NCBI GenBank assembly: GCA_022376925.1
Contig: JAIOJX010000003.1
Location: forward strand, 35,269,874 to 35,333,873
Length of the DNA stretch: 64,000 nucleotides
Origin: Tragulus kanchil
Lineage: Eukaryota; Chordata; Mammalia; Artiodactyla; Tragulidae
Reading direction: 5' to 3'
This document shows, in pieces, positions 32,916 to 45,638 of this stretch. The position numbers were made by a program, and so were the translations under genes. The notes beneath the pieces are model-generated. The model was not told the origin of the DNA. It did no database searches and saw nothing but the letters and a program-made list of their open reading frames with translations. Positions within the stretch are counted from its first letter, which is position 1. Each line of letters starts with the position of its first letter.

Positions 32916-33961
32916 AAAACAGCATAGAACATGATTTCTAAGAATTAATAATATTTTCCGTGAAAACAATGTGGGATTCTATGAGAAACAGCTGATTCCA
33001 GCTGGAAAGTAAAGATACAAGGTGAATCTTTGGAAGTGAAATCCTAAGTATGGAAGTGCAAAAGAGATCAGACTTCTGGGAACACGTCAAAGAGAGGCAG
33101 GAACCTATTTAAAGAGAGCCCACTAACCTTAGACTAGACAAATGCAGTATGAAAATAATGATTGTAATAGATTAAAACATATCAAATATTTTCAAACTCC
33201 AGGAACTTGTGATTAACAACAACAAACCTTTACTGATCACCACTAGAGGTTGCTGGGGTACCAACTTAGTAGCCTAAAAAATGTTTTAAAACAGAAGTTG
33301 GAGTAGGAAGAATTGAGTATGTATACCAAATTTCCTATATGCACGGCATTTTATGTAATGAAAGAAAAATTTATTTTATTCAATAAATTCTATATTGAAA
33401 AATTTTAGCTAATGAAAACAAAAGGAATGCTAGAATTAAAAGCACCATTTTGCACCTTGTAATGAAATGTATCAAGTCAGTAATAATCAATGGCTGTTAA
33501 GACTCTGATCTGAAAAGCCAATGAGGAAATTTGAAATGGAGGATCCAGGGCCCGAAATCTTAAATTTATACATTCTAAGTGATCAAAGGTACTTCCTTTA
33601 GCTACCTGAGTGTGACTCATCATCATTATCACCATCACTGATATTCAATAACCAAAAAATTGTTCTGTACATAAATATTTACCTGTTGGTCAACTCCTGC
33701 ATTAAGAATATGAATTTCTACTGTACTTTGGGAAACTATTGCTGATTTAGGACAAAATCATTTTAGCATTTTTTTAAGAATCTGCAGAAAGCAAAACATT
33801 AAAATAAGAGAACTTAATTTTTTTTATTAGTTTTGTCTCTTCTTTATTCTGTATTTATAGAATGACTCCTGAAGATGAGACAAGTAGTATATTAGTTGCA
33901 CAAAATATTATTCTTACATTGACATCAAAATAGACAAGACAATTGATTTAAATGTCTCGAC

Positions 33962-34039
33962 TGATTCACTTTGTTGTACATCTGAAACTAACACAATATT
34001 GTAATTTGATTATTCTTCAATAAAAGATTACTTTTTTAA
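33962..34039 (+). mobile_element. Second copy of the L1 tail in block L
   Basis: Same as 32838-32915, carried by block L. Confidence 0.8.
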
Positions 34040-34674
34040 AAAACAGCATAGAACATGATTTCTAAGAATTAATAATATTTTCCGTGAAAACAATGTGGGA
34101 TTCTATGAGAAACAGCTGATTCCAGCTGGAAAGTAAAGATACAAGGTGAATCTTTGGAAGTGAAATCCTAAGTATGGAAGTGCAAAAGAGATCAGACTTC
34201 TGGGAACACGTCAAAGAGAGGCAGGAACCTATTTAAAGAGAGCCCACTAACCTTAGACTAGACAAATGCAGTATGAAAAATAATGATTGTAATAGATTAA
34301 AACATATCAAATATTTTCAAACTCCAGGAACTTGTGATTAACAACAACAAACCTTTACTGATCACCACTAGAGGTTGCTGGGGTACCAACTTAGTAGCCT
34401 AAAAAGTGTTTTAAAACAGAAGTTGGAGTAGGAAGAATTGAGTATGTATACCAAATTTCCTATATGCACGGCATTTTATGTAATGAAAGAAAAATTTATT
34501 TTATTCAATAAATTCTATATTGAAAAATTTTAGCTAATGAAAACAAAAGGAATGCTAGAATTAAAAGCACCATTTTGCACCTTGTAATGAAATGTATCAA
34601 GTCAGTAATAATCAATGGCTGTTAAGACTCTGATCTGAAAAGCCAATGAGGAAATTTGAAATGGAGGATCCAGG

Positions 34675-35395
34675 CTGGCAATATCCAACCTGATTTTAAC
34701 AGTACTGAAAGTGGGACAGCCAGATATTATACATTTCCTGAAGTGAATCAAAGGAAATACTGCCTCCTAAAATCATCTAAGCCTTATTACCCACCAAATC
34801 TAAAAACAATTAACAAAAATTCCAGGGATAGAGGAACATAGCACAGAGACCCACGAGGATGAAATCAGCCAAATTCTGAACATGGGTGACTGTACGTGGG
34901 AAATGACCCAGATACTCTGACAAGTAAATAACATGGAAAAATACAGATAGGAAGACATACGATTGGTTAAAAGAGACACCACAGTACCCAACAGAGGCAA
35001 ACCACACATGGATCCTAGTTTGGACAAAGTAACTATTAAAAAAAAAAAACACCTATGTTTGAAAAATATGGGCATAAACTGAACATTAAATAAATTTTAA
35101 AATATTGATTTTGTTAGCTGTATCAATGTGTTAATGTGTCAAGGTTATATTTTTTAAAAAGTATCTTTCAGACTTCAATACTGAAGCATTTATGGGAGAA
35201 ATACAGGGATTTTGATTAAAATTCTTCAACAAAAGATGGTGGGATGATTAAAACAAGACTGAGAAAATGCTGATAATTGTTGAAGCTGGATGCCAGGTAT
35301 AAGGAGATTCATTACACTATTATTACCACACATTTAAGATATCTGAAATTTGCCTAACACAATTTTTAAATAAATTTAAAATAAAATAAATAAAA
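34675..35395 (+). mobile_element. Probable old interspersed repeat, family uncertain
   Basis: 35255-35360 contains GATAATTGTTGAAGCTGGAT and GAGATTCATTACACTATTAT followed by an A/T-rich tail, a pattern I know from old mammalian repeats (L1M or LTR-like 3' ends), and 34985-35040 may belong to it. I cannot assign a family. Two minus-strand frames (34800-35075, 34810-35052) start in the poly-A run at 35039-35050 and are not supported. Confidence 0.35.
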
Positions 35396-35556
35396 ATGGG
35401 GGCAGGGAACTGCTTCAGAGACCATGCCTTCCTAATGTGGATCCATATTTTTTTTCCATTTTAAATTTTACAGACTCCAAAGTCACCATATCTGGGGGAC
35501 TGGTCTTTCCTTGGGTCCATGTCTTTTCCACTGACTTTCAAGTTCTCATATTTCAT
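35396..35556. other. Short unduplicated spacer
   Basis: Nothing recognised. A degraded version of its right end appears as the block M spacer (36665-36689). Confidence 0.5.
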
Positions 35557-37797
35557 AGTCTGCTTACGTGATACCTGCCTAATCTCAGAACATACTAGTT
35601 TCTGAATACTGAGATTCAAGATAACCCTATGGACTGCCTATATCCCTACTATCTGATGGCTTTTTAAGGAATGTTTGGACTGTGGTTCCCTGATCTTCAA
35701 ACAACCTGGATTTTCTCATCATGACTCTGCAAACAGTACTAACTACATACTTTGGGAGTTCTAGTGGAAAATGAAAATGTGACGCCCCTTGTTAAAAAAT
35801 TGTAACCTTTCAGACAGTGACGACAGTGTTAAATAAAGAGTGGGTTCCTTCTGAGTACAAGGTGTTGTGTGTGATGACACCGGTTGCTCACTCACGATGC
35901 CAGTCTTGTCTGAGAGTGGCTGCACAGTGAAGCTCGATGTGTCTGCTGAGCATTAGAGACTATGTAGGACATGTGTTTCTGCTCAGCATGGATTAGGGAG
36001 TAAATGAATGGGTGAAATCAGCCCCTGATAAATATTTTAATTAATAAATGAAAACAGTAGCAAAATACTTGCTTATGACATCTATATATGTCTACTAGCA
36101 ACAAATCTAAATATTTGAAAAAGTTATTTTCAAAGTTGGCTTATCCATATTTAATACAGAATTTAATTTATATGGTCTGGGCATCTTTCAATCAGTGATT
36201 CTATGTATCTGGCTAGAGGTTCATATGCAGCAAATATAAATACACCGCTTGCTGTCATTTGAAATATTTATCTTCTAGGCTTCAAGCCACTGACTTCTCA
36301 TCCCTTCCAGCTGTTCTGTTAGCGCTCACTGATCTTGGTTCATTTAGCTTCCTAACCCACAGATGAGTGTGATCAGTGACCTCATCTGCCGATCAATATG
36401 GTCCCGTCATGTTGTGAACTTGGACTAAACACAGAAGCAACATCTCTGCCCTTGGTGAGGAGAGAGAGAAAGGCAATGAGAAGGAAGGTGGGCAGAACGG
36501 TGGAAGTATTTCATTTCCCTAAACTGGAAGCAATGATTGCAATTACAGGTAAGAAATAGCTCCTTCCCTCAAGGAGCTTTCTACTGTAGAGACCAACAGA
36601 GATACAAACTGTTGCCAAAGTGGATATACTACTCTAGTTTACTTTCCCTGCTGTCTTCCTCTTGAAATGCTTCCTGACTTATTCATTTCAGTCTGCTTAC
36701 GTGATACCTGCCTAATCTCAGAACATACTAGTTTCTGAATACTGAGATTCAAGATAACCCTATGGACTGCCTATATCCCTACTATCTGATGGCTTTTTAA
36801 GGAATGTTTGGACTGTGGTTCCCTGATCTTCAAACAACCTGGATTTTCTCATCATGACTCTGCAAACAGTACTAACTACATACTTTGGGAGTTCTAGTGG
36901 AAAATGAAAATGTGACGCCCCTTGTTAAAAAATTGCAACCTTTCAGACAGTGACGACAGTGTTAAATAAAGAGTGGGTTCCTTCTGAGTACAAGGTGTTG
37001 TGTGTGATGACACCGGTTGCTCACTCACGATGCCAGTCTTGTCTGAGAGTGGCTGCACAGTGAAGCTCGATGTGTCTGCTGAGCATTAGAGACTATGTAG
37101 GACATGTGTTTCTGCTCAGCATGGATTAGGGAGTAAATGAATGGGTGAAATCAGCCCCTGATAAATATTTTAATTAATAAATGAAAACAGTAGCAAAATA
37201 CTTGCTTATGACATCTATATATGTCTACTAGCAACAAATCTAAATATTTGAAAAAGTTATTTTCAAAGTTGGCCTATCCATATTTAATACAGAATTTAAT
37301 TTATATGGTCTGGGCATCTTTCAATCAGTGATTCTATGTATCTGGCTAGAGGTTCATATGCAGCAAATATAAATACACCGCTTGCTGTCATTTGAAATAT
37401 TTATCTTCTAGGCTTCAAGCCACTGACTTCTCATCCCTTCCAGCTGTTCTGTTAGCGCTCACTGATCTTGGTTCATTTAGCTTCCTAACCCACAGATGAG
37501 TGTGATCAGTGACCTCATCTGCCGATCAATATGGTCCCGTCATGTTGTGAACTTGGACTAAACACAGAAGCAACATCTCTGCCCTTGGTGAGGAGAGAGA
37601 GAAAGGCAATGAGAAGGAAGGTGGGCAGAACGGTGGAAGTATTTCATTTCCCTAAACTGGAAGCAATGATTGCAATTACAGGTAAGAAATAGCTCCTTCC
37701 CTCAAGGAGCTTTCTACTGTAGAGACCAACAGAGATACAAACTGTTGCCAAAGTGGATATACTACTCTAGTTTACTTTCCCTGCTGTCTTCCTCTTG
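35557..37797. repeat. Duplicated block M (offset 1133 bp, 25-bp spacer)
   Basis: 35557-36664 recurs at 36690-37797. Substitutions are T35803/C36936 and T36141/C37274; no length differences were seen. The spacer 36665-36689 aligns loosely, with deletions, to the sequence immediately upstream of the left copy (about 35519-35556). No young transposon lies in the unit, which is relatively rich in mixed-composition sequence. Confidence 0.93.
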
Positions 37798-37805
37798 TTC
37801 TTTCT

Positions 37806-38088
37806 TTAAAAAAAAAATTATTTTTGATTGTGCCTACTCTTTGTTGCTGTGCAAGCTTTCCTCTAGTCGTGACAAGCAGGGGCTACTCTCTAGATGCAGT
37901 GCATGGGCTTCTCATTGTGGTGGTATCTCTTGTTGTACAGCGCAGGCTCTAGAGCATGACAACTTCAGTAGTTGTGTCGCACAGGCTTAGTTGCTTCTAG
38001 GCATGGTGAATCTTCTCCAACCAGGGATTGAAGCCATGTCCTCTGCATTGGCAGGTGGATTCCTAGCCACTGTACCATCAGGGAAGTC
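37806..38088 (-). mobile_element. CHR-type tRNA SINE
   Basis: Minus-strand CHR-like SINE: TTTGTTGCTGTGCAAGC, AGTGCATGGGCTTCTCATTG, GGCTTAGTTGCTTCTAGGC, ending with the head complement CCACTGTACCATCAGGGAAG. The 106- and 88-codon plus frames over it are SINE translation. Confidence 0.88.
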
Positions 38089-38301
38089 TCCCCATTCCTT
38101 CGCGTACTTCCCACTGCTACCTCGCCCTTTCCCCTTGCCCTTTACCCCATCACTCCTTCATCATGACCAATTTCAAACAACAATTCTGAATTTTGTGAAA
38201 ATAAAAAGACGTCCTTCTCACAGATCTGTTAGGGAGCCCTACTCTGACCACTGCTGAATGTATGAAATTCAGACAAACAAGCAGAAGTTCTTCTGGCAAA
38301 G
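38089..38301. other. Short unduplicated spacer
   Basis: Pyrimidine-rich at first; no feature recognised. Confidence 0.5.
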
Positions 38302-38854
38302 AAAATGGGTATTGAAGGCTCAGCCAGACTTTCTCATAGAGGGAAATGGCAGAGTTCTGTCACATTCTATGGAAATAGACTGGTGGGCCTGATGCTGTCC
38401 TTACATTTCTGTCAGCTTTCCTGCTTCCTTAGATAGAAAAGCTCTTTGAAAAAGCTCTGACTCATTGCAGTATGTCAGACTGTCTAGCTCTGTGCTGTTG
38501 GGGCAACAGAGGAGATGCTTGTGAAACTCACAAGGTGTTGGAAGAAAAGTTCTGTAAAACTAACGTCTGCTAGTAAGTCATGCTTGCCACCTGGGATCAA
38601 CATTCATTGATGTGTTCAAAACACAACACAAGATCTGACTCTGAGAACTGCTTTCCACTTCTTTTTATTATCATATTTAAAATTTCCCTTCCTGTTGTTT
38701 CCCACCAATAATATCTCATCAGTGTATTCTCTAGTATAGCTATTTTCTAGCTTCTAAACAGATTGATTAAAAGAACCAGTAATAGAGAGAAGTAGAAAGA
38801 CAGAGTTTTTAAAATGGTGGCCTAAATCTTACATGTCATCCTGTTACCTCCTTC

Positions 38855-39080
38855 TCAGTTCGGTTCAACTTAGTCACTAAGACGTGTCTGACTCTTTGCA
38901 ACCCAATAAATGGCAGCACACCAGGCTTCCCTGTCCTTCTGGAGTTTGCTCAAACTCAAGTCCATTGAGTCAGTGATGCCATTCAACCATCTCATCCTCT
39001 GCAATTCTCTTCTCCTGCCTTCAGTTTTTCCGAGCATCAGGGTCTTTTCCAATGAGTCAGCTCTTCATATCAGGTGACTA
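38855..39080 (-). mobile_element. BovB LINE 3' end
   Basis: Antisense frame reads [18 protein letters not shown] and KDREAWCAA, the C-terminal end of BovB reverse transcriptase; the nucleotide words TCAGTGATGCCATTCAACC and CATCAGGGTCTTTTCCAATG agree. It is 5'-truncated. Confidence 0.92.
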
Positions 39081-39982
39081 AACTGCCTTATAATTAAAAG
39101 TTGAACTGTTTGAGGGGAATATTCTTGTGAAGAAAACCATTTGTTTGCCAGTATCACTGTCTTCTGAGTAACAGTTTCACAAGGTGCTACATAACCTTCC
39201 TGGATGAAATCACAGGAAATCAAGACCTGAGTGCTGGTTTCTCCTGCATACTGTCCATATCCAGGGCAGAAAGTGAGAATGCAAAAGTGGAGGAAAAGAG
39301 CAACACCATGTTAAAACAGAGACCAGAAATTTGAAATAATCTCCCCATTTTGAAAAAAATCTGAATTAAGATTAAAATTAAGGAGGTATTTTCTCATCTT
39401 TAGTTCTATACTTAGCTAATTACTATACAGAAAAAAAATGGGTATTGAAGGCTCAGCGTTTCTCATAGAGGGAAATGGCAGAGTTCTGTCACATTCTATG
39501 GAAATAGACTGGTGGGCCTGATGCTGTCCTTACATTTCTGTCAGCTTTCCTGCTTCCTTAGATAGAAAAGCTCTTTGAAAAGCTCTGACTCATTGCAGTA
39601 TGTCAGACTGTCTAGCTCTGTGCTGTTGGGGCAACAGAGGAGATGCTTGTGAAACTCACAAGGTGTTGGAAGAAAAGTTCTGTAAAACTAACGTCTGCTA
39701 GTAAGTCATGCTTGCCACCTGGGATCAACATTCATTGATGTGTTCAAAACACAACACAAGATCTGACTCTGAGAACTGCTTTCCACTTCTTTTTATTATC
39801 ATATTTAAAATTTCCCTTCCTGTTGTTTCCCACCAATAATATCTCATCAGTGTATTCTCTAGTATAGCTATTTTCTAGCTTCTAAACAGATTGATTAAAA
39901 GAACCAGTAATAGAGAGAAGTAGAAAGACAGAGTTTTTAAAATGGTGGCCTAAATCTTACATGTCATCCTGTTACCTCCTTC

Positions 39983-40208
39983 TCAGTTCGGTTCAACTTA
40001 GTCACTAAGACGTGTCTGACTCTTTGCAACCCAATAAATGGCAGCACACCAGGCTTCCCTGTCCTTCTGGAGTTTGCTCAAACTCAAGTCCATTGAGTCA
40101 GTGATGCCATTCAACCATCTCATCCTCTGCAATTCTCTTCTCCTGCCTTCAGTTTTTCCGAGCATCAGGGTCTTTTCCAATGAGTCAGCTCTTCATATCA
40201 GGTGACTA
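39983..40208 (-). mobile_element. Second copy of the BovB end in block N
   Basis: Same as 38855-39080 at +1128 bp, carried by the duplication. Confidence 0.92.
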
Positions 40209-40576
40209 AACTGCCTTATAATTAAAAGTTGAACTGTTTGAGGGGAATATTCTTGTGAAGAAAACCATTTGTTTGCCAGTATCACTGTCTTCTGAGTAAC
40301 AGTTTCACAAGGTGCTACATAACCTTCCTGGATGAAATCACAGGAAATCAAGACCTGAGTGCTGGTTTCTCCTGCATACTGTCCATATCCAGGGCAGAAA
40401 GTGAGAATGCAAAAGTGGAGGAAAAGAGCAACACCATGTTAAAACAGAGACCAGAAATTTGAATAATCTCCATTTTGACTCCTACCACCTAAATTAACAT
40501 AATCAAGTTGAAACAACAATCTGAATTAAGATTAAAATTAAGGAGGTATTTTCTCATCTTTAGTTCTATACTTAGC

Positions 40577-42009
40577 GGTAGAGTAGAGATGTTATAATTA
40601 TCTAGTAAATTGACTCTCTCTATATGAGCAAATTGAACCATTCAGGGCTAGGACGGCTTCTGAATTATCTGGATGGCTTACCCACACTAATCATGAATAT
40701 TTATGAAATCTGAACCTCACTTTGTGCTCTGTAAACACAGCCTGAATTATTCAGATTGTTTGTCTATACTGTAATAAATGCTGAATTTTCCCTGCACCTT
40801 GTTTTTACTATTAAAAAAATGGGCACTCTAATGTCTTGAGTCTAAGGACAAAATAAGACAAAGGCATTTACCTCCCCTCATGTTAGAGCCCCATTAGCTG
40901 TGTTTGTATCTGGGAAATGATCTGTTTATATTAAACATATATTTTGTGTTTGTCAACTCAACAGTGTTCAACCTATGACTATGCTTCACATTAGTTAAAT
41001 CTTTAAAACATATCAGTGATGGTGTAATTCAATCAGACTGCCTGGCAGGGGATTAATTGGAAACATACATGACAGAGTGGCATCTTAAGTGCCTGCCATA
41101 GAATAAGAAGGGATTCATTTGGAGCAGCTCCAAAGATGGGTTGAGCAGTGGTCGGCACATTTGGAAAGCAGCTAAGGCAGTCCCACCATCAGAGACCCCG
41201 GAATTAAGATTCTGATCCCCTGAAGAGTCTTATTTCAAAATCAGGTCAAACCATAACAAGTTCTTAACCAGAAAGAATGAAGTCTTAAAACAGATTCCAA
41301 ATAAAGACCCTAGAGTTTCAAAAGGCAAAGAGAACAGAAGCTCATGCAGGAGGCAGACTTTTCAACTCCAGGGTAGGATGATAAAAGCAGTGGGTGTCAA
41401 CAGGCTTAATGTAGCTACTGTACCTACTTGTGCCTACCAGCCTTGGAATGGTTGAGGGTCCTCTCTAGATTCCTACACACACCACCAAAACATTGACCTA
41501 AAACAGATAGACTGCCTATTACTGTTCCAGCAAAAAAGGATTTACTTGGGATCAGCAAAGCATTGCAATTTGGTGTCTGCAAATATAAGCAAACCATGTG
41601 TAAGTCCCTACAAAAATGGACAGAACCATTTTCTGAAGGGGGAAAAGGCATTTGGGAGGGCTAGAGTAATCAGAGTCCATGGTTTTTTCATTGAGTTGTG
41701 GCAGTCTCTCATTGGCTGAGATCTTGTCAGGAAAGAAGAAATCTTTCTTTTCCTTGTTGGAGTCTGCTATCCTTGTAAAGCATGACAGGTCCTCTGGTCT
41801 CATGATTCTATTTAATTGAGATTTCTTCATTGTTTTACATTTACAAATGAGAAAAACACTTTATCAAGTACTCTTCAAAACTTTCTTACTGAGAGACTTT
41901 TATCATGAATGGATGCTTAATTTTCTATCTCTGTTGAGGTGATTATATGTTTTATTATCTCCTGTAGTCTATTGATATGACAAACAATGTTTCCAACAGA
42001 TTCCTGAAT
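40577..42009. other. Unduplicated noncoding stretch
   Basis: No SINE or LINE recognised over about 1.4 kb. Minus-strand frames of 75-92 codons at 41424-41830 overlap each other in different frames and show no domain, so they are not called. Confidence 0.5.
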
Positions 42010-42172
42010 AACCAAGCTCAGAAAACTACTACAGAGATACAGGAAATATAGGAAGCTATCATATTCCATGAAAGTTGGAGGAATCCAGAGAGAAGAGTCT
42101 GAATTTGAGCTAGTAGGAATTGTAAGGCCATAAGTTTGACTCCAAGAATCATTCATCAGAAAGAGTCTTTTT

Positions 42173-42460
42173 GGGCTTCCCTGGTGGTTCAGTGGGTAAG
42201 GACACCACCTTGCAGTTCAAGGGGTGCTGGTTCGATCCCTGGCCTGGGAAGATTCCATGTGCTGTGGAGTGGCTGGACTGATGTGTCCAATTACTGAGCT
42301 GGATCTCTGGAGCATATGCGCCCGAGCCGGTGCTCTGTGACAACAGAGGTCACTGCGATGGGAGGCCCACATGGGCCAAAGAACAAAGATGGATGAAAAT
42401 AGAGAAATGAAAGACCAATAGAAGTGGCCCCCCTGCCCCCTTCCACCCCTCTCCCCAAAG
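42173..42460 (+). mobile_element. CHR-type tRNA SINE
   Basis: Plus-strand, nearly full: head GGGCTTCCCTGGTGGTTCAG and GGTTCGATCCCTGGCCTGGG, body GGATCTCTGGAGCATATGCG, GGTCACTGCGATGGGAGGCC, then the 3' extension with AACAAAGATGGATGAAAATA before a C-rich and A-rich tail. It belongs to the same subfamily as the minus-strand copies at 16888 and 58440. Confidence 0.9.
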
Positions 42461-42925
42461 AAATGTTTAAAAATAAATAATAATAAAAAATAAAACAGTT
42501 TTTTCCCTCAATAGAAAGAAATAAAATCTCAGGAAACATGAAAGAACATCATGACCTAGAAAGTCTTCAGACTAGATCCTTTCCATACAGAAGTGAGAGG
42601 TATCTTGAACTCTCTCAGATATGTGATCTGTAACCAGAAAGAATTTCCAGCTGGATGGTAAAATGTAGATATATTTGAAAAATCACAGAGACAGAGTCTA
42701 TCACTGAAGACTCTCTCTTACATATTTTTCTACTGCCAAGACAATATACACTCTCTTTTTCAATACAGAAGTGAGTGTGTACTTTGGTTTGCTCCATTAA
42801 GAAACTTTAAATTTTGGACAAAAAAAGAAAACCTTTGTTTTAAGTCTCAGGGAAACAGAATAGCTACTCTTCATGAGGGAACTTCAAATTCATAGTTCAC
42901 TTCCTGCTTCAGATTGATGGAAACA

Positions 42926-42959
42926 TTTATTTATTAAATTTATTTATTTATTTATTTTT
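42926..42959. repeat. (TTTA)n tract
   Basis: Tetranucleotide TTTA repeat with one interruption. The identical copy is at about 44085-44118. Confidence 0.9.
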
Positions 42960-43331
42960 GCCTGTTAGGTTGTAACCACTGCTCCCCGTTTTTATCAGAT
43001 GCAATTTCTTGTGAATTGTTTGTGTAGATATTTCAACCAGTGACCTTAAGACCATGAGATAATTTTAAATAAATCTGAATAATTCTTTAAAAAGTTATTT
43101 TAACCAAATTCTTAAAATTTTAAGTTTAAAAATCACAATAAACTTTTAACATATGCATATTTTAACTAAACCAAGCTCAGAAAACTACTACAGAGATACA
43201 GGAAATATAGGAAGCTATCATATTCCATGAAAGTTGGAGGAATCCAGAGAGAAGAGTCTGAATTTGAGCTAGTAGGAATTGTAAGGCCATAAGTTTGACT
43301 CCAAGAATCATTCATCAGAAAGAGTCTTTTT

Positions 43332-43619
43332 GGGCTTCCCTGGTGGTTCAGTGGGTAAGGACACCACCTTGCAGTTCAAGGGGTGCTGGTTCGATCCCTG
43401 GCCTGGGAAGATTCCATGTGCTGTGGAGTGGCTGGACTGATGTGTCCAATTACTGAGCTGGATCTCTGGAGCATATGCGCCCGAGCCGGTGCTCTGTGAC
43501 AACAGAGGTCACTGCGATGGGAGGCCCACATGGGCCAAAGAACAAAGATGGATGAAAATAGAGAAATGAAAGACCAATAGAAGTGGCCCCCCTGCCCCCT
43601 TCCACCCCTCTCCCCAAAG
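43332..43619 (+). mobile_element. Second copy of the CHR SINE in block O
   Basis: Same as 42173-42460 at +1159 bp, carried by the duplication. Confidence 0.9.
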
Positions 43620-44330
43620 AAATGTTTAAAAATAAATAATAATAAAAAATAAAACAGTTTTTTCTCTCAATAGAAAGAAATAAAATCTCAGGAAACATGA
43701 AAGAACATCATGACCTAGAAAGTCTTCAGACTAGATCCTTTCCATACAGAAGTGAGAGGTATCTTGAACTCTCTCAGATATGTGATCTGTAACCAGAAAG
43801 AATTTCCAGCTGGATGGTAAAATGTAGATATATTTGAAAAATCACAGAGACAGAGTCTATCACTGAAGACTCTCTCTTACATATTTTTCTACTGCCAAGA
43901 CAATATACACTCTCTTTTTCAATACAGAAGTGAGTGTGTACTTTGGTTTGCTCCATTAAGAAACTTTAAATTTTGGACAAAAAAAGAAAACCTTTGTTTT
44001 AAGTCTCAGGGAAACAGAATAGCTACTCTTCATGAGGGAACTTCAAATTCATAGTTCACTTCCTGCTTCAGATTGATGGAAACATTTATTTATTAAATTT
44101 ATTTATTTATTTATTTTTGCCTGTTAGGTTGTAACCACTGCTCCCCGTTTTTATCAGATGCAATTTCTTGTGAATTGTTTGTGTAGATATTTCAACCAGT
44201 GACCTTAAGACCATGAGATAATTTTAAATAAATCTGAATAATTCTTTAAAAAGTTATTTTAACCAAATTCTTAAAATTTTAAGTTTAAAAAAATCACAAT
44301 AAACTTTTAACATATGCATATTTTACTGGG

Positions 44331-44541
44331 GGGCTTCCCTACTGTTTCAGACAGTAAATAATCTGCCTGCAATGCAGGAGATCCAAGTTTGATCTCTGGG
44401 TCTGGAAGATCCTCTAGAGAAGGGAATGGCAACCCACTCCAGTATTCTTGCCTGGAGAATTCCATGAACAGAGGAGCCTGGTGAGCTACAGCCCATGGGG
44501 TCTCAAAGAGTCTGACACAACTGAAAGACTAACACTTTCAC
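44331..44541 (+). mobile_element. Bov-tA SINE
   Basis: GGGCTTCCCTACTGTTTCAG, GATCCAAGTTTGATCTCTGG, GGCAACCCACTCCAGTATTC and GAGTCTGACACAACTGAAAG in Bov-tA order, plus strand. Confidence 0.92.
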
Positions 44542-45427
44542 TATTTCACTGGATTTTAAATTGGGTGACTTTATTGAAGAATGAGTGTTTCCTATTTAAA
44601 ATGTGGCCTTGAAAAGAGTAAGCCATTTTTATGATTCTCTTTAAAGAAAGTTTTCTATTTTTCAGTTCTCTGGGGTGACTGGAGACTACAAATATATTTG
44701 AAAATAAATGATTGGTTCAGACATAGATTACACAGGTCACCATATCTGGATGCAAAGTAAATATGTGTCATATAGGAAAATTCACTACATCTTAAGTAAC
44801 CTCTTCAGAGGAATCTTTGGTTTTTGAGCCTACTGACTAGCTTGAGGAGAGGCAGGTGTGGACCCTTAGGGCATGCAAGATACAGAATTCTAGAAAAGGT
44901 GTACTCCAGTACTCAGCATATTGAAGACTGGGACAAAGACTTCCTCATCATTACAGACCTTCAGCTCTCCTCATAGACTTCCTGCAGAGACCACAAACAC
45001 ATTTCTGACAAATTCCAGACAGTTTATTTGTCAGATATTTTATTCAAATTGCTTCCTTCTCCTTGTAGAGTACGCAGAAGAACAACAATATCACACTCCC
45101 CTGTACCTCCTAACTGCTATTTCAAGGGATAATGAGCAAATTTAGATCTTCATTACAATGTTTGTACCACAGACCTAGTTATTTTTCTCTACCTTGCTAT
45201 TGTAATCACCAAAACAAGAAGACTGACTCTGGATAAAAGTATTTACTTGGGGCCAATGTTGCAAAAATATTCGTCTGTTGAAATGGTAGGGACTGTTGAC
45301 CTTAAGACCATGAGATAATTTTAAATAAATCTGAATAATTCTTTAAAAAGTTATTTTAACCAAATTCTTAAAATTTTAAGTTTAAAAAAATCACAATAAA
45401 CTTTTAACATATGCATATTTTACTGGG

Positions 45428-45638
45428 GGGCTTCCCTACTGTTTCAGACAGTAAATAATCTGCCTGCAATGCAGGAGATCCAAGTTTGATCTCTGGGTCT
45501 GGAAGATCCTCTAGAGAAGGGAATGGCAACCCACTCCAGTATTCTTGCCTGGAGAATTCCATGAACAGAGGAGCCTGGTGAGCTACAGCCCATGGGGTCT
45601 CAAAGAGTCTGACACAACTGAAAGACTAACACTTTCAC
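45428..45638 (+). mobile_element. Second copy of the Bov-tA in block P
   Basis: Same as 44331-44541 at +1097 bp, carried by the duplication. Confidence 0.92.

Larger units (their letters stand above)
32463..34674. repeat. Duplicated block L (offset 1124-1125 bp, 37-bp spacer)
   Basis: 32463-33549 recurs at 33587-34674. Differences are a 1-base A-run change near 33153/34279 and A33281 versus G34406. The spacer 33550-33586 is a compressed, error-rich version of what follows the right copy (34675-34753): both end in ...ATACATT..., ...AAGTG..ATCAAAGG, but the spacer lacks about 40 bases. Confidence 0.93.
38302..40576. repeat. Duplicated block N (offset 1133, 1128 then 1160 bp)
   Basis: 38302-39416 recurs at 39435-40576. 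The right copy lacks 4 bases near 39467 and one A near 39579. The left copy lacks about 35 bases that the right copy has at about 40477-40520. Differences cluster within 50 bp of each copy's outer end, as for trimmed low-quality read ends. The spacer is 39417-39434. Confidence 0.9.
42010..44325. repeat. Duplicated block O (offset 1159-1161 bp, about 4-bp spacer)
   Basis: 42010-43164 recurs at 43169-44325. Differences are C42506 versus T43665 and 5 versus 7 A in a run near the end. The unit carries a CHR SINE and a (TTTA)n tract. Confidence 0.93.

Noticed and set aside
34800..35075. 91-codon membrane-like minus-strand protein
   Set aside because: Starts in a poly-A/poly-T run within a probable old repeat, with a second overlapping frame in another phase.
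38870..39052. Functional BovB protein
   Set aside because: 60 codons of the C-terminus of a 5'-truncated element; no catalytic domain.
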